Part shown: piece by piece, positions 1 through 10,024 of the stretch
How the letters are laid out: each line of letters starts with the position of its first letter
How positions within the stretch are numbered: position 1 is the stretch's first letter
Source of the DNA: a bacterium 0.1xD8-71
GTDB lineage: Bacteria > Bacillota > Clostridia > Lachnospirales > Lachnospiraceae
Direction of reading: 5' to 3'
Assembly (NCBI GenBank): GCA_003612405.1
Contig: RAYR01000001.1
Span: 124,001-188,000 of the forward strand
Length of the DNA: 64,000 nucleotides
Translations under genes and position numbers: made by a program
Notes under the pieces: generated by a model
What the model was told of the DNA's origin: nothing
The model's database searches: none
The model's input: the letters and a program-made list of their open reading frames with translations, nothing else

Positions 1-1
1 A

Positions 2-2104
2 CCGCTGCCGGAAGAAGGCATTAAGATCAAGGCAGGCAAACTGCGCGGCGTGCCCTCCAATGGGATGATGTGTTCCATTGAGGAACTGGGTTCCAGTCGG
101 GACATGTATCCGGAAGCACCGGAGGAGGGAATCTATATTTTGGACAAGGATGTGCCGGTGGGAGCAGATGCCGTGGAACTATTGGGACTTAGAGATACGG
201 TTTTTGAGTATGAAGTGACTTCAAACCGCGTAGACTGTTACAGTGTGATTGGTATTGCCAGGGAGGCGGCAGCTACTTTCCGGAAGCCTTTTATCCTGCC
301 GGAGGTGACGGTGAAAGGCAATGGCGAAAAAGTGGAGGACTATATCAGTGTGGAGGTGCACGATCAGGAGCTTTGTCCCAGATACTGTGCAAGGGTATGT
401 AAGAATATCAAGATCGGCCCTTCTCCCAGGTGGATGCAGAGACGCCTTGCGGCCAGCGGAATCCGGCCCATCAACAATCTGGTGGATATTACCAACTATG
501 TGATGGAAGAGTATGGACAGCCCATGCATGCTTATGACTTAAGCACCATTGCCGGGCATAAGATTATTGTGCGCAGGGCAAAGGACGGTGATGTGTTCCA
601 GACGCTGGATGGCCAGGACAGGGCTCTGGATGCGGATGTACTGATGATCTGCGATGCAGAGAAAGAGGTTGGTATTGCCGGCATCATGGGCGGTGAGAAT
701 TCCAAGATTACAGATGATGTGACAACTGTACTTTTTGAGGCGGCTACTTTCAATGGCGCCAATATCCGTAAATCTGCCAAGCGAGTGGGACTGCGTACAG
801 ATGCCTCCGGCAAGTTCGAGAAAGGATTGGATCCCCACAATGCGGAGGCGGCCATCAACAGAGCCTGCCAGTTGATTGAGGAGTTCGGCTGCGGTGAAGT
901 GGTGGACGGCATCGTGGATGTGTGCGGACAGATGAAGGAGGAAGTGGTGCTTCCTTTTGAGCCGGAACGGTATAACAGACTGCTTGGCACGCAGGTATCC
1001 AGAGAGGAAATGCTTGCCATTTTCAAGATGATCGAGGTGGCATATGACGAGGCTTCCAACAGCCTGACCGTGCCCACTTTCCGTCAGGATATCTTAAGAC
1101 AGTGTGATATTGCGGAGGAAGTGGCGAGATTTTACGGGTATGATAAGATTCCCACCACCCTGCCCACCGGAGAGGCAACTACCGGTAAACTGCCCTTTAA
1201 ATTACGGATTGAACAGAAGGCAAGGGACATTGCGGAGTACTGTGGTTTTTCCCAGGGAATGTGTTATTCCTTTGAGAGTCCCAAGGTGTTCGACAAACTG
1301 CTTCTTGCACCGGACGATCCGGCCAGAGCGGCCATTACCATTGCCAATCCCCTGGGAGAAGATTTCTCCATCATGCGGACAGTTCCTTTACATGGTATGC
1401 TGACAAGTCTTGCCACCAACTATAACAGGCGCAACAAAGAAGTGCGGCTCTATGAACTGGGCAATATTTATCTGCCCAAGGCGCTGCCGCTTACGGAGCT
1501 GCCGGAGGAGAGAATGGAGTTTACCCTGGGCATGTACGGCGACGGAGATTTCTTCACCATGAAAGGCGTAGTGGAAGAGTTCTTTGACAGCATCGGTATG
1601 AGAAAGAAGGCGGTTTACGATCCGGATGCCGGTAGAAATTATCTGCATCCGGGAAGGCAGGCCAATATTATCTATGAAGGTGTTCTGGTGGGATATCTGG
1701 GCGAGGTACATCCGGAAGTCTGCGATAATTACGACATGAAAACAAGGGCTTATGTGGCGGTGCTTGATATGCCGGCAGTGATCCCTTTTGCAACCTTCGA
1801 CCGTAAGTACGAGGGGATTGCCAAGTATCCGGCAGTGCTTCGGGATATCAGTATGGTGGTGCCCAAGGAGATTATGGCGGGTCAGATTGAATCCGTGATT
1901 GCCCAGCGTGGCGGCAAGATCCTGGAGGATTATCAGCTCTTTGATATTTATGAGGGTGATCAGATTAAGGATGGCTATAAGTCGATAGCTTATTCCATTA
2001 CGTTCCGGGCCAAGGACAGAACCCTGGAGGAAGCAGATGTAACTGCTGCCATGAAGAAGATATTGAACGGATTGGAAAGTATGGGGATTGAACTGAGAAG
2101 CTGA
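2..2104 (+). CDS. pheT: Phenylalanine--tRNA ligase beta subunit, 5' end cut by window edge
   Basis: The frame is open from the first bases, so the gene begins upstream; about 700 of the usual ~800 residues are present. The visible part starts in the N-terminal tRNA-binding (EMAP-like) domain (PSNGMMCSIEELG). It continues through the B3/B4 editing domain and the B5 domain, and ends in a ferredoxin-fold anticodon-binding domain (YPAVLRDISMVVPKE). PheT pairs with PheS, normally encoded just upstream, in the cytosolic (alpha-beta)2 enzyme that charges tRNA-Phe. The first internal ATG at position 50 is not a real start, because conserved residues continue upstream of it. No anomaly is seen. Confidence 0.97.
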   Translation, partial: PLPEEGIKIKAGKLRGVPSNGMMCSIEELGSSRDMYPEAPEEGIYILDKDVPVGADAVELLGLRDTVFEYEVTSNRVDCYSVIGIAREAAATFRKPFILPEVTVKGNGEKVEDYISVEVHDQELCPRYCARVCKNIKIGPSPRWMQRRLAASGIRPINNLVDITNYVMEEYGQPMHAYDLSTIAGHKIIVRRAKDGDVFQTLDGQDRALDADVLMICDAEKEVGIAGIMGGENSKITDDVTTVLFEAATFNGANIRKSAKRVGLRTDASGKFEKGLDPHNAEAAINRACQLIEEFGCGEVVDGIVDVCGQMKEEVVLPFEPERYNRLLGTQVSREEMLAIFKMIEVAYDEASNSLTVPTFRQDILRQCDIAEEVARFYGYDKIPTTLPTGEATTGKLPFKLRIEQKARDIAEYCGFSQGMCYSFESPKVFDKLLLAPDDPARAAITIANPLGEDFSIMRTVPLHGMLTSLATNYNRRNKEVRLYELGNIYLPKALPLTELPEERMEFTLGMYGDGDFFTMKGVVEEFFDSIGMRKKAVYDPDAGRNYLHPGRQANIIYEGVLVGYLGEVHPEVCDNYDMKTRAYVAVLDMPAVIPFATFDRKYEGIAKYPAVLRDISMVVPKEIMAGQIESVIAQRGGKILEDYQLFDIYEGDQIKDGYKSIAYSITFRAKDRTLEEADVTAAMKKILNGLESMGIELRS

Positions 2105-2137
2105 TGACAGGTTGAATCGGAAAATATGGAGGTTATT

Positions 2138-3559
2138 ATGGAACAGAAAAATACTTGGGAAACTTACAATGCAAAACAGCTTAAGGAAGTGGACAGCTTT
2201 GCCAGAGAGTATATGGATTTTCTGGACAACGGTAAGACAGAAAGAGAGTGTATCGACCAGATTGTTAATATGGCGGAGAACGCCGGGTATCAGGAACTGG
2301 AAGCTCTTGTCAAAGCAGGAAAGAAACTGAAAGCCGGTGATAAGGTATATGCCGTGTGGATGAATAAGTCCATTGTCCTTTTCCAGATCGGCACCCGGAA
2401 GATGGTTGATGGCATGAATATCCTCGGAGCCCATATTGATTCTCCCCGTCTGGATGTGAAGCAGAATCCGATGTACGAGGAAGGCGGTTTTGCTTATCTG
2501 GATACCCATTATTACGGAGGCGTCAAGAAGTATCAATGGGTGACGATCCCGCTTGCCATCCATGGGGTGGTGGTCAAGAAAGACGGTCAGACCGTGGAAA
2601 TAAATGTGGGTGACAATGAGGATGATCCGGTGTTCTTTATCTCGGATCTGCTCATTCATCTGGCGCAGGAACAGCTTGAGAAAAAGGCAAATAAGGTGAT
2701 CGAGGGGGAGGCGCTGGATATTATCATCGGCAATAAACCGCTCACCATTGACAAGAAGAAAAAGACAGATGATAAAGAGGAAAAGGCGGAGAAAGACGCC
2801 GTGAAAAAGGGTATCCTCGATATTTTACAGAAAAGCTACGGAATTGAAGAGGAAGACTTTATTTCTGCGGAGCTGGAAGTGGTGCCGGCCGGCAAGGCAA
2901 GAGAGGCCGGGTTTGACCGGAGCATGATCTTAGCTTACGGACAGGACGATCGTGTATGTGCCTTTTCTTCTTTAAAAGCGATGCTGGAAGTCGGAAAGAC
3001 AGAGCGGACAGCCTGCTGTATTCTGGTGGATAAGGAAGAAATCGGAAGCGTGGGCGCTACTGGTATGCAGTCCAGGTTCTTCGAGAACGCGGCGGCGGAA
3101 GTGATGAATCTGCTGGGAGAGTACAGTGAGCTGAATCTGCGCAGATGTCTTGCCCACTCCTGCATGCTTTCTTCCGATGTGAGCAGTGCTTTTGATCCTG
3201 CCTATGCTTCCAGCTTCGACAAGAAAAATGTGGCTTATCTGGGCGGCGGTATGGTGTTTAATAAATTTACCGGTTCCCGCGGCAAGTCCGGATCCAATGA
3301 TGCCAATGCAGAGTATCTGGGGCATATCCGGGCAGTCTTTGAGAAAGAAAAAGTGAATTTTCAGACAGCGGAACTGGGGAAAGTGGATCTGGGCGGCGGC
3401 GGAACCATCGCCTATATCCTGGCACTCTATGGGATGAATGTGATCGACAGCGGTGTTGCGGTGCTGAATATGCATGCACCCTGGGAAGCTACCAGCAAAG
3501 CAGATGTCTATGAGACCAAACGAGGGTATGTGGCGTTCTTGCAGAACGCGGACATGTAA
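2138..3559 (+). CDS. M18 family zinc aminopeptidase
   Basis: This is a cytosolic di-zinc aminopeptidase of the aspartyl/leucine aminopeptidase I family, removing N-terminal residues from peptides. Family motifs are present: [10 protein letters not shown] (first metal ligands), [12 protein letters not shown] (catalytic Glu and ligand), [10 protein letters not shown] and [11 protein letters not shown] near the C-terminus. The length, 473 residues, is normal. Two ATGs compete; 2138 is chosen because GGAGG at 2128-2132 sits 5 bases before it, while the ATG at 2126 lies within that ribosome site. It follows pheT after 33 bases and may be co-transcribed. A charged Lys/Glu stretch near residues 200-215 looks like a surface insertion. 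Confidence 0.93.
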   Translation: MEQKNTWETYNAKQLKEVDSFAREYMDFLDNGKTERECIDQIVNMAENAGYQELEALVKAGKKLKAGDKVYAVWMNKSIVLFQIGTRKMVDGMNILGAHIDSPRLDVKQNPMYEEGGFAYLDTHYYGGVKKYQWVTIPLAIHGVVVKKDGQTVEINVGDNEDDPVFFISDLLIHLAQEQLEKKANKVIEGEALDIIIGNKPLTIDKKKKTDDKEEKAEKDAVKKGILDILQKSYGIEEEDFISAELEVVPAGKAREAGFDRSMILAYGQDDRVCAFSSLKAMLEVGKTERTACCILVDKEEIGSVGATGMQSRFFENAAAEVMNLLGEYSELNLRRCLAHSCMLSSDVSSAFDPAYASSFDKKNVAYLGGGMVFNKFTGSRGKSGSNDANAEYLGHIRAVFEKEKVNFQTAELGKVDLGGGGTIAYILALYGMNVIDSGVAVLNMHAPWEATSKADVYETKRGYVAFLQNADM

Positions 3560-3623
3560 GTCCGGCAGGCATGGAAGGACAAAGTTTTGCAGGTCTGCAA
3601 AAGAAGGATATACAGAGGTAACT

Positions 3624-4676
3624 ATGACAGAATTAAAAAAATCCGATTTTTATTTTGAACTGCCGGAAGAATTGATTGCCCAGGATCCACTGGAAGATCG
3701 TTCGTCATCCAGGCTTCTTGTGCTGGATAAGGTAACTGGTAAGACAAAACATCATGTATTTAAAGAAATCTTAGAATATTTAAGGCCAGGCGATTGTCTG
3801 GTCTTAAATAACACCAAAGTACTGCCGGCCAGGCTGTATGGAGTCAAGGAGGATACCGGCGCGGCCATTGAGGTACTGCTTCTGAAACGAAAAGAAAACG
3901 ATGTGTGGGAGACGCTGGTAAAGCCCGGGAAGAAGGCAAGACCTGGCACCAGACTTCTGTTTGGGGACGGATGTCTGCGGGCAGAGGTCTTAGAGGTGGT
4001 GGAAGAGGGAAACCGTCTCATCCGGTTTTCCTATGAAGGGATCTTTGAGGAAATACTGGATCGTCTTGGAGAGATGCCCCTGCCCCCTTATATTACCCAT
4101 AAGCTCCAGGATAAGAACCGTTACCAGACTGTGTATGCGAAGTATGAAGGTTCTGCGGCGGCGCCCACGGCAGGGCTGCATTTTACGGATCAGCTGCTTT
4201 CGCAGATTGCGGACAAAGGAGTAGAGACGGCTTATGTGACGCTCCATGTGGGACTCGGTACTTTTCGTCCGGTGAAAGTGGACAATCTTTTAGAACATCA
4301 TATGCACTCCGAATATTATGAAGTGACCCAAGAGGCGGCGGATAAGATTAACAGGGTGAAGGTGGCTGGAGGCCGGATCATCTGTGTGGGCACCACCAGC
4401 TGTAGAACGGTGGAGAGCGCGGCAGATGAGAAAGGGATGGTACAGGCAGGGTGCGGTAACACAGAGATATTTATTTATCCGGGGTATCAGTTTAAAGTGC
4501 TGGACTGTCTGATTACCAACTTTCATCTTCCGGAGTCCACGCTTGTGATGCTGGTCAGTGCTCTGGCAGGCAGGGAGAATGTGCTTGCAGCTTATCAGGA
4601 GGCCATCAGGGAGCGGTATCGGTTTTTTAGTTTTGGGGATGCCATGTTTATAACAGACAACTGCTTTATATCATAA
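3624..4676 (+). CDS. queA: S-adenosylmethionine:tRNA ribosyltransferase-isomerase
   Basis: QueA transfers and isomerises the ribosyl part of SAM onto 7-deazaguanine in the tRNA wobble position, giving epoxyqueuosine. The 350-residue protein shows the family start ([16 protein letters not shown]), the [13 protein letters not shown] segment, PTAGLHFT and [19 protein letters not shown]. The frame stays open about 150 bases upstream, but family homology begins at the ATG at 3624, which has an AGAGG ribosome site. No tgt gene follows directly; a response regulator gene begins 17 bases later, so queuosine and signalling genes may share a transcript. Confidence 0.96.
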   Translation: MTELKKSDFYFELPEELIAQDPLEDRSSSRLLVLDKVTGKTKHHVFKEILEYLRPGDCLVLNNTKVLPARLYGVKEDTGAAIEVLLLKRKENDVWETLVKPGKKARPGTRLLFGDGCLRAEVLEVVEEGNRLIRFSYEGIFEEILDRLGEMPLPPYITHKLQDKNRYQTVYAKYEGSAAAPTAGLHFTDQLLSQIADKGVETAYVTLHVGLGTFRPVKVDNLLEHHMHSEYYEVTQEAADKINRVKVAGGRIICVGTTSCRTVESAADEKGMVQAGCGNTEIFIYPGYQFKVLDCLITNFHLPESTLVMLVSALAGRENVLAAYQEAIRERYRFFSFGDAMFITDNCFIS

Positions 4677-4693
4677 AAGGATGTGGACTTGTC

Positions 4694-5395
4694 ATGGAAA
4701 TTTTCTATGTGGAAGATGATGAGGATATTGCCAGGTCTGTCAGGCAATACCTTGTACAGAACGATTACTGCGTATCGGTGTATCCTACCATACAGGAGGC
4801 GAAAGAAGCTTTGACAGCGGATCGTCCTTCTTTGGTATTGTTGGACTGGAATATGCCGGACGGACAGGGAAGCACGCTGTGTAAGTGGATTCGGGACAGC
4901 TGCAAGGATCTGCCGGTCATTTTCCTGACGGTGCGCGGCGATTCCAGGGATATTGTGGATGGGTTTGCCTGCGGGGCGGATGATTATGTGGTCAAGCCCT
5001 TTGCACTGGAAGTCCTGCTTTCACGGATGCAGGCGGTTCTTAGAAGGACGGGAGATACTTCGACAAGATATCTGTCCTGTGACGGCATTATACTGGACAG
5101 GGAAGGGATGCATGTCAGATGTGGGGAGGAAGAGATAGCTTTAAGTCCATCGGAGTACCGCCTGCTTTTATTGCTTATGGAGAACAAAGGCAGGATATTG
5201 AAAAGAGAGCAGATTCTGGAGGCTTTGTGGGACGTTGAAGGGAATTTTGTCAATGACAATACGCTTACAGTTACCCTGAAGCGTCTGCGGGAGAAATTAC
5301 ATCAGCCCGCCTGTATCAAAACGGTCAGAAGTATCGGTTACCGGATGGAAGAAACCATATGCAGGAAAGAAAACAGAAGGACGGAAAATAAATGA
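4694..5395 (+). CDS. OmpR/PhoB-type response regulator
   Basis: The N-terminal receiver domain has the acidic pocket (EDDED, residues 7-11), the phosphoacceptor Asp51 in LVLLDWNMPDG, and the conserved Lys in DYVVKPFALE. A C-terminal winged helix follows, with ALWDVEGNFVNDNTLTV and KTVRSIGYRM. It acts in the cytosol as a DNA-binding activator once phosphorylated. The partner is almost certainly the histidine kinase at 6206, with one unrelated gene between them. A Pho-box-like direct repeat before the ABC transporter genes (7207-7224) is the likely target. Its stop overlaps the next start by ATGA, so the genes are translationally coupled. Confidence 0.94.
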   Translation: MEIFYVEDDEDIARSVRQYLVQNDYCVSVYPTIQEAKEALTADRPSLVLLDWNMPDGQGSTLCKWIRDSCKDLPVIFLTVRGDSRDIVDGFACGADDYVVKPFALEVLLSRMQAVLRRTGDTSTRYLSCDGIILDREGMHVRCGEEEIALSPSEYRLLLLLMENKGRILKREQILEALWDVEGNFVNDNTLTVTLKRLREKLHQPACIKTVRSIGYRMEETICRKENRRTENK

Positions 5396-6204
5396 TAAAG
5401 CTGGAACATGCATATTTATATAAATTACTGGAATTGCCCCAGGAGGTTATAGAATTACTGGATACCTATGGAGAAGAAAGAACAAAGAAAATCCCGGAGG
5501 AGATATATCGTAAACTGTTTGTGCGGGAAAAATGGGATGAAGGGGTCAAGGAGCTTCAAAGTTATCTGGGGGAGGATCCTGCGGGGATGAAGATATTATG
5601 GGAGCAGCTGGATATTCTTTGCTGTTATACTTATGGTGAATATGTGAAACAGGGCATAGGAGAAGATATTTTTGCCGCCACCATGAAATTTTGTACCAGA
5701 TTTTTATATGAACACCATGCAGTCTGGGGAACTTTCAAATATGTGTGGGCATGGTGGTTTCCCAGACAAATGACGCTTCAGGAAATTCGTTTCGGGGCAT
5801 TGGAGTATGAATTTGTCGATGGCAGGGAACGAGAAGTTGCCATTCACATTCCGTCTGATGCGGATATGAGTATGGACTCCATTCAGGCGTCTCTGGCTGC
5901 TTTCTATTCTTTCCGAAAAACCTATCATGCGGACTGGGAGGACGTCAGGCTGACATGCGATACATGGATGTTAATGCCGGAATTGCAGGAGTTTCTTGGC
6001 AAAGACTCCAGGATTGCAGGTTTTCAAAAACTGTTTCAGATTGATCAGATTGACAGGGAAGCAACATGGTATATGGGGTGGATTTATCCGGGATACGATA
6101 TAGTGGATGAAAGTCTGCCGGAAAAGACGCTTCTTCAAAAGATGTTGAAGAAATATCTTTTAGATGGAAAAAAGTTCGGCATTGCAAAGGGGTATATAAA
6201 ATAA
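5392..6204 (+). CDS. Acyltransferase-like protein of unknown role, inside a two-component operon
   Basis: This 270-residue soluble protein has no signal peptide or clear membrane segment. The general shape recalls clostridial proteins annotated as acyltransferase-domain/DUF5596 (N-terminal helical part, GNAT-like C-terminal half). That link is from memory and weak. Trp and Tyr are frequent, for example FKYVWAWWFPR and ATWYMGWIYPGYD. It is coupled to the response regulator by an ATGA overlap and separated from the kinase by only one base, so it is an integral operon member. It could modify the peptide signal, the envelope target or the transporter, but the sequence gives no direct proof. Confidence 0.6.
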   Translation: MIKLEHAYLYKLLELPQEVIELLDTYGEERTKKIPEEIYRKLFVREKWDEGVKELQSYLGEDPAGMKILWEQLDILCCYTYGEYVKQGIGEDIFAATMKFCTRFLYEHHAVWGTFKYVWAWWFPRQMTLQEIRFGALEYEFVDGREREVAIHIPSDADMSMDSIQASLAAFYSFRKTYHADWEDVRLTCDTWMLMPELQEFLGKDSRIAGFQKLFQIDQIDREATWYMGWIYPGYDIVDESLPEKTLLQKMLKKYLLDGKKFGIAKGYIK

Positions 6205-6205
6205 T

Positions 6206-7216
6206 ATGCAGGAAAGAAAACAGATAGGAATCTTAATAGGATTGGTTATGTCCGTCAGTCTGCTGACGGTTTTTTTTACGGCATTATTTGTGGCACTATC
6301 GTATCAGGCAGTATCCGGGAGAATGATATTTTGCATGGCGGCTGGAGTTTTCACGGCAGGAACCTGTTTTGCGGGTACGTTTGTGGGAATGAAGCATTTA
6401 TCCGATCGAAAGATACAGAAACTGACGGATTATCTGGAGAAAATCAATATGGGAAAAGCCGGCGTGCTCATGCCGTCAGGGGAGGATGCACTGTCCAGGC
6501 TTCAGGATGAAATCTATAAGACAGTGACCATGCTGTGTCAGACCAGAGATGAGGCATTGCGGGCTAAGAGTTATTATGCAAAGAACCTGTCTAATATTGC
6601 GCATCAGATTAAAACACCGATTACCGCCATTTCCCTGGCAGTGCAGATGAAACAGGATAAACCGGAAGAACAGCAGGAACAGATTTGCAGACAGGTGACA
6701 CGGCTTACACATCTGGAAGAAGCGTTGCTTTTACTGTCCAGAATCGATGCGGGAACACTTATGTTCAGGAAAGAAAGCGTAGATGTATTCACGCTTTTGA
6801 CGATGGCGGCGGATAATTTACAGGAGCTTTTCCGGCAGGCGCATGTTGACATTTCGATACCGGAACTGGGAGAGAAGACTGTTTATGCAGATTTTGACTG
6901 GACCATGGAGGAGGTGATGAATCTGCTTAAAAACTGTATGGAACATACGCCGCCTGGCGGATGTGTGTATTGTCAGTATGAGCAGAATCCGCTCTATACA
7001 CAGATTATGATATGGGATTTGGGGGAGGGATTTGTGAAAGAAGATATTTCGCATCTGTTTGAACGCTTCTATCGGGGACAAAATGCTGCCAATGGCGGTA
7101 TCGGTATTGGTCTCGCACTTGCAAAGGAGATTGTGGAAAGTCAAAACGGCACCATCCGGGCAGAAAACCGTGCAGAGGGCGGGGCATGTTTTGAAATCCG
7201 TTTCTATTGTCACTGA
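6206..7216 (+). CDS. Membrane sensor histidine kinase, short-sensor type
   Basis: Two membrane helices lie near residues 8-32 and 40-62 with only a short loop between them. This is the intramembrane-sensing layout typical of kinases that work with an ABC transporter. The phosphoacceptor His133 is in NIAHQIKTPIT. The ATPase domain has the N-box NLLKNCMEHT, the G1 box WDLGEGF and the G2 region GIGIGLALAKEI. It should phosphorylate the regulator at 4694. Its last codons contain the first half of the direct repeat in front of the ABC genes. Confidence 0.92.
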   Translation: MQERKQIGILIGLVMSVSLLTVFFTALFVALSYQAVSGRMIFCMAAGVFTAGTCFAGTFVGMKHLSDRKIQKLTDYLEKINMGKAGVLMPSGEDALSRLQDEIYKTVTMLCQTRDEALRAKSYYAKNLSNIAHQIKTPITAISLAVQMKQDKPEEQQEQICRQVTRLTHLEEALLLLSRIDAGTLMFRKESVDVFTLLTMAADNLQELFRQAHVDISIPELGEKTVYADFDWTMEEVMNLLKNCMEHTPPGGCVYCQYEQNPLYTQIMIWDLGEGFVKEDISHLFERFYRGQNAANGGIGIGLALAKEIVESQNGTIRAENRAEGGACFEIRFYCH

Positions 7217-7240
7217 GTTGTCACTTTATTTTGCTATAGT
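7207..7240 (+). promoter_or_regulatory. Pho-box-like direct repeat and -10 before the ABC transporter genes
   Basis: Two perfect TTGTCAC heptamers at 7207-7213 and 7218-7224 are spaced exactly 11 bases apart. They are followed after 10 bases by a -10 element TATAGT (7235-7240), and there is no good -35. This is the geometry used by PhoB-family activators that replace the -35 box. The neighbouring response regulator is the obvious binder. The first heptamer overlaps the stop codon of the kinase gene. Confidence 0.7.
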
Positions 7241-7280
7241 GTAATCATCCGGCAAATGTCTGGAAATAAAAAGACGAGGT

Positions 7281-7976
7281 ATGGTGACAGGGATGGAAAT
7301 TTTAAGATGTGAAGGAATATGCAAAGTATATGGAAGCGGGGAAAATCAGGTGACGGCCTTGGACGGTATTGACCTGTCTGTGGAAGCCGGGGAGTTTGTG
7401 TCCATTGTGGGGGCATCCGGTTAAGGGAAGTCCACGTTGCTGCATATTCTTGGCAGTGTGGACAGGCCTTCCGCGGGTAAGGTCCTGGTAGAAGGCACGG
7501 ATATCGCCGCGTTGAATCAAAAGCAGTCAGCTATCTTCAGGCGGAGAAAAGTAGGTATCATTTATCAGTTCTATAATCTGATTCCCACCCTTACGGTGGA
7601 GAAAAATATTCAGATGCCTCTTCTTCTGGACAAAAGGAAAGTGAACAGGGAATACTTTGAACAAATCGTGTCTTCTCTTGGTATTCAGGATAAACTACAG
7701 GCACTTCCCAACCAGTTGTCAGGCGGTCAGCAGCAGCGGACAGCCATTGCCAGGGCATTGATCTACCGGCCGGCGATTCTGCTGGCGGATGAGGAGCCTA
7801 CAGGCAATCTGGATCAGCGAAATTCCAAAGAGATTATGGATATGCTGCGGCTTTCCAACCGCAATCTGAAGCAGACCATTCTGTTGATTACCCATGATGA
7901 GAAAGCGGCCCTCATGGCAGACCGTATTGTGACCATAGAAGACGGGCGCATTGTAAGTGATGCGAAAAGGGGGTGA
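7281..7976 (+). pseudogene. ABC transporter ATPase with a stop codon inside Walker A
   Basis: Read through, this is a MacB/LolD/BceA-type ATPase. It has A-loop KVYGSGENQVTALDG, Walker A, Q-loop IIYQFYNLIPTLTV, signature LSGGQQQRTAIARAL, Walker B ILLADEEPTGNLD and the H-loop LLITHDEKAA. The codon at 7422-7424 is TAA where the family has Ser (GASG-stop-GKSTLL), a one-base change from TCA. Translation would end after about 43-47 residues. A restart downstream would lack Walker A and could not bind ATP. The start may be 7281 or 7293. It is followed directly by the permease gene. Bacitracin/lantibiotic-type export is the family's usual role. Confidence 0.88.
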
Positions 7977-7981
7977 GCGGT

Positions 7982-9988
7982 ATGTGGAAGACATATTCGG
8001 CAGGCTATATCAAACAGAACCGGGCAATCTGTGCTTCTGTCAGGGTAGCCGCATTTATTGCAGCATTGTTTCTGGCTTTTCTCTGCGGGCTGTTCTATCA
8101 TTTCTGGCAGGATGATGTGGCCGGCGTGATAGAGGAAGAGGGTGCATGGCATGGAAGGATTACCGGAGAATTTGACGAGGAGGATATTTCCATGATCAGC
8201 AGCCTGCCCCATGTGGAAAATGTGTATGTGAATGAAGTGTTGTCCGGGGAAGATGGTATGGTAGTGGATATTATATTTCATCCTGTACGGTCAATCTTAA
8301 CGGATATGCCCGCCATTGCCGCAGCGCTTGGGCTGGAGGAAGAAGCGGTTTCTTATCATTATCAGCTGTTATCTTTGTATTTTGTACGGATTCCGGGGGA
8401 CGAACAACCAAGGCTTGTGATGCCTTTTTATCTGGCCATCATCGTGGCTGTCTGTGTTTCCATGGTACTGGTGATTTACAATGCCTTTGTATTTACCATG
8501 AATACACGGGTGCATCAGTTTGGGATTTTTGCAAGCGTGGGGGCTACACCAATGCAGATTCGGATCTGTCTTTTACAGGAAGCTACGGCCTGGATGCCGG
8601 CCAGAAAGATGAGCCGGATGACGCCCCTGGAGGCAATTCGTGGAAGCGGTGAGATGCAGCCTGTGAAGAAAAAACATTCACCAATCCTTTCTTTCCTGTT
8701 TGGGATAGAAGGGGAATTGGCAGGTAACGCCCTGAAAGCACAAAAAAGAGCATTTCGCACCAGTACCTTATCTCTTACCCTGTCCTTTATGGGGTTCATG
8801 CTCATGCAGTGTTTCTTTACGTTATCGGATATCAGTACGGAGGAAACTTATTTTGCCAGGTATCAGGATGTCTGGGACATTATGGTGACTGTGCAGAATA
8901 CCGGAATAGATAAGATACGGAAAAATGATGTGGCCACACTGCGGGAACTGCCCGGAGTAGAAGATGTGGCTGTGTATCAGAAAGCGGAGGCTGTCTGTAA
9001 GATGCCGGTAACCGGGCTGAGTGGTGAACTGACGGCTCTTGGCGGGCTGGAGGCATTGACGAAGGGACAGGTGATTCCGACAGAGGGATTCCTGCTGGCA
9101 GAGGCTCCAGTTATCGTGCTGGATGATGAAAGTTTCGGGCAGTATTATGGAGAGAGTGCGGAAGGCTCCATTGTGATCAATCGTGTGTGGGACAGTCTGC
9201 ACAGTCATTTCCGGGAACGCGCTTATATCCCCTTTGTACAGGAAGGGCAGGACACCCTTATGCTGTGTGCGAAGCAGGATAAGGGGACAGCCGTGGTTCC
9301 GGTTCTGGCATACACGCAAGAGCCGCCGGTCCTGCGGGAAGAGTATGCGGATTATGGGCTGGTGCAGATTATGCCTTGTTCCTATTGGGAACAGATAAAG
9401 GAACAGATAGGAGGAGCAGGTCAGGATACTTATATCCGTATTCTGGTTGATGAAAATTTATCGTTGGCGGAACTGACAGAGCTTGAGCAGAAAGCGGGAC
9501 AGATACTTGGTGGTGCATCCTATGCAGTAGAAAGTGAGAACCGTCTACAGGAGAAATTTACCAATAACGAGATGATTGCCGGCTATCGGTTTGTGCTGGG
9601 CGGATTCTGTATCCTGCTGGCAGTTATCGGTGTGGCCAATGTGTTCTCTAACACACTGGGATTCTTACGCCTGCGCAAAAGAGAGGTTGCCCGTTATCTG
9701 TCAGTGGGGCTTACCCCGGGCGGTGTGGGCAGAGTATTTGCCCTGGAGGCCCTGGTAATCGCAGGAAGGCCGGTTCTGATTACGGTTCCACTGGTTAGCA
9801 TCCTGACATGGATGATGATCAAAGCCAGTTATCTGCAACCCATTGTTTTCATAAAAAGAGCGCCGATTGGTCCGATTATGATATTTGTCTTATTTATTTT
9901 TGGGTCTGTGGCATCAGCTTATTATCTTGGCGGGAGGAAAGTGCTTCGCAACAATATTTCGGAAGAATTGAGGAATGACATGGTATAA
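7982..9988 (+). CDS. FtsX-type ABC permease with an internal deletion
   Basis: This 668-residue membrane protein has an N-terminal helix near residues 20-42, an extracellular part, a helix near 140-165, a second extracellular domain and C-terminal helices with the FtsX motif (RKREVARYLSVGLTP). In related permeases, two or three helices separate the GATPMQIRICLLQEA segment from WMPARKMSRMTPLEAIR. Here these segments are adjacent (junction near 8581-8590), so roughly 60-75 residues have been lost in frame. The start at 7982 is chosen because GGGGGTG lies 6 bases before it. With the broken ATPase upstream, the transporter is probably dead. Confidence 0.85.
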   Translation: MWKTYSAGYIKQNRAICASVRVAAFIAALFLAFLCGLFYHFWQDDVAGVIEEEGAWHGRITGEFDEEDISMISSLPHVENVYVNEVLSGEDGMVVDIIFHPVRSILTDMPAIAAALGLEEEAVSYHYQLLSLYFVRIPGDEQPRLVMPFYLAIIVAVCVSMVLVIYNAFVFTMNTRVHQFGIFASVGATPMQIRICLLQEATAWMPARKMSRMTPLEAIRGSGEMQPVKKKHSPILSFLFGIEGELAGNALKAQKRAFRTSTLSLTLSFMGFMLMQCFFTLSDISTEETYFARYQDVWDIMVTVQNTGIDKIRKNDVATLRELPGVEDVAVYQKAEAVCKMPVTGLSGELTALGGLEALTKGQVIPTEGFLLAEAPVIVLDDESFGQYYGESAEGSIVINRVWDSLHSHFRERAYIPFVQEGQDTLMLCAKQDKGTAVVPVLAYTQEPPVLREEYADYGLVQIMPCSYWEQIKEQIGGAGQDTYIRILVDENLSLAELTELEQKAGQILGGASYAVESENRLQEKFTNNEMIAGYRFVLGGFCILLAVIGVANVFSNTLGFLRLRKREVARYLSVGLTPGGVGRVFALEALVIAGRPVLITVPLVSILTWMMIKASYLQPIVFIKRAPIGPIMIFVLFIFGSVASAYYLGGRKVLRNNISEELRNDMV

Positions 9989-10024
9989 TAGGGTATTTCT
10001 TTCCTGGTGAAAATAAAAATGCTG

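Noticed and set aside
1388-2659. Long minus-strand open frame of 423 codons across pheT and the aminopeptidase gene
   Set aside because: It lies antisense to two well-recognised genes, spans their boundary, has a His/Ile/Leu-rich composition typical of shadow frames, and has no ribosome site or homology.
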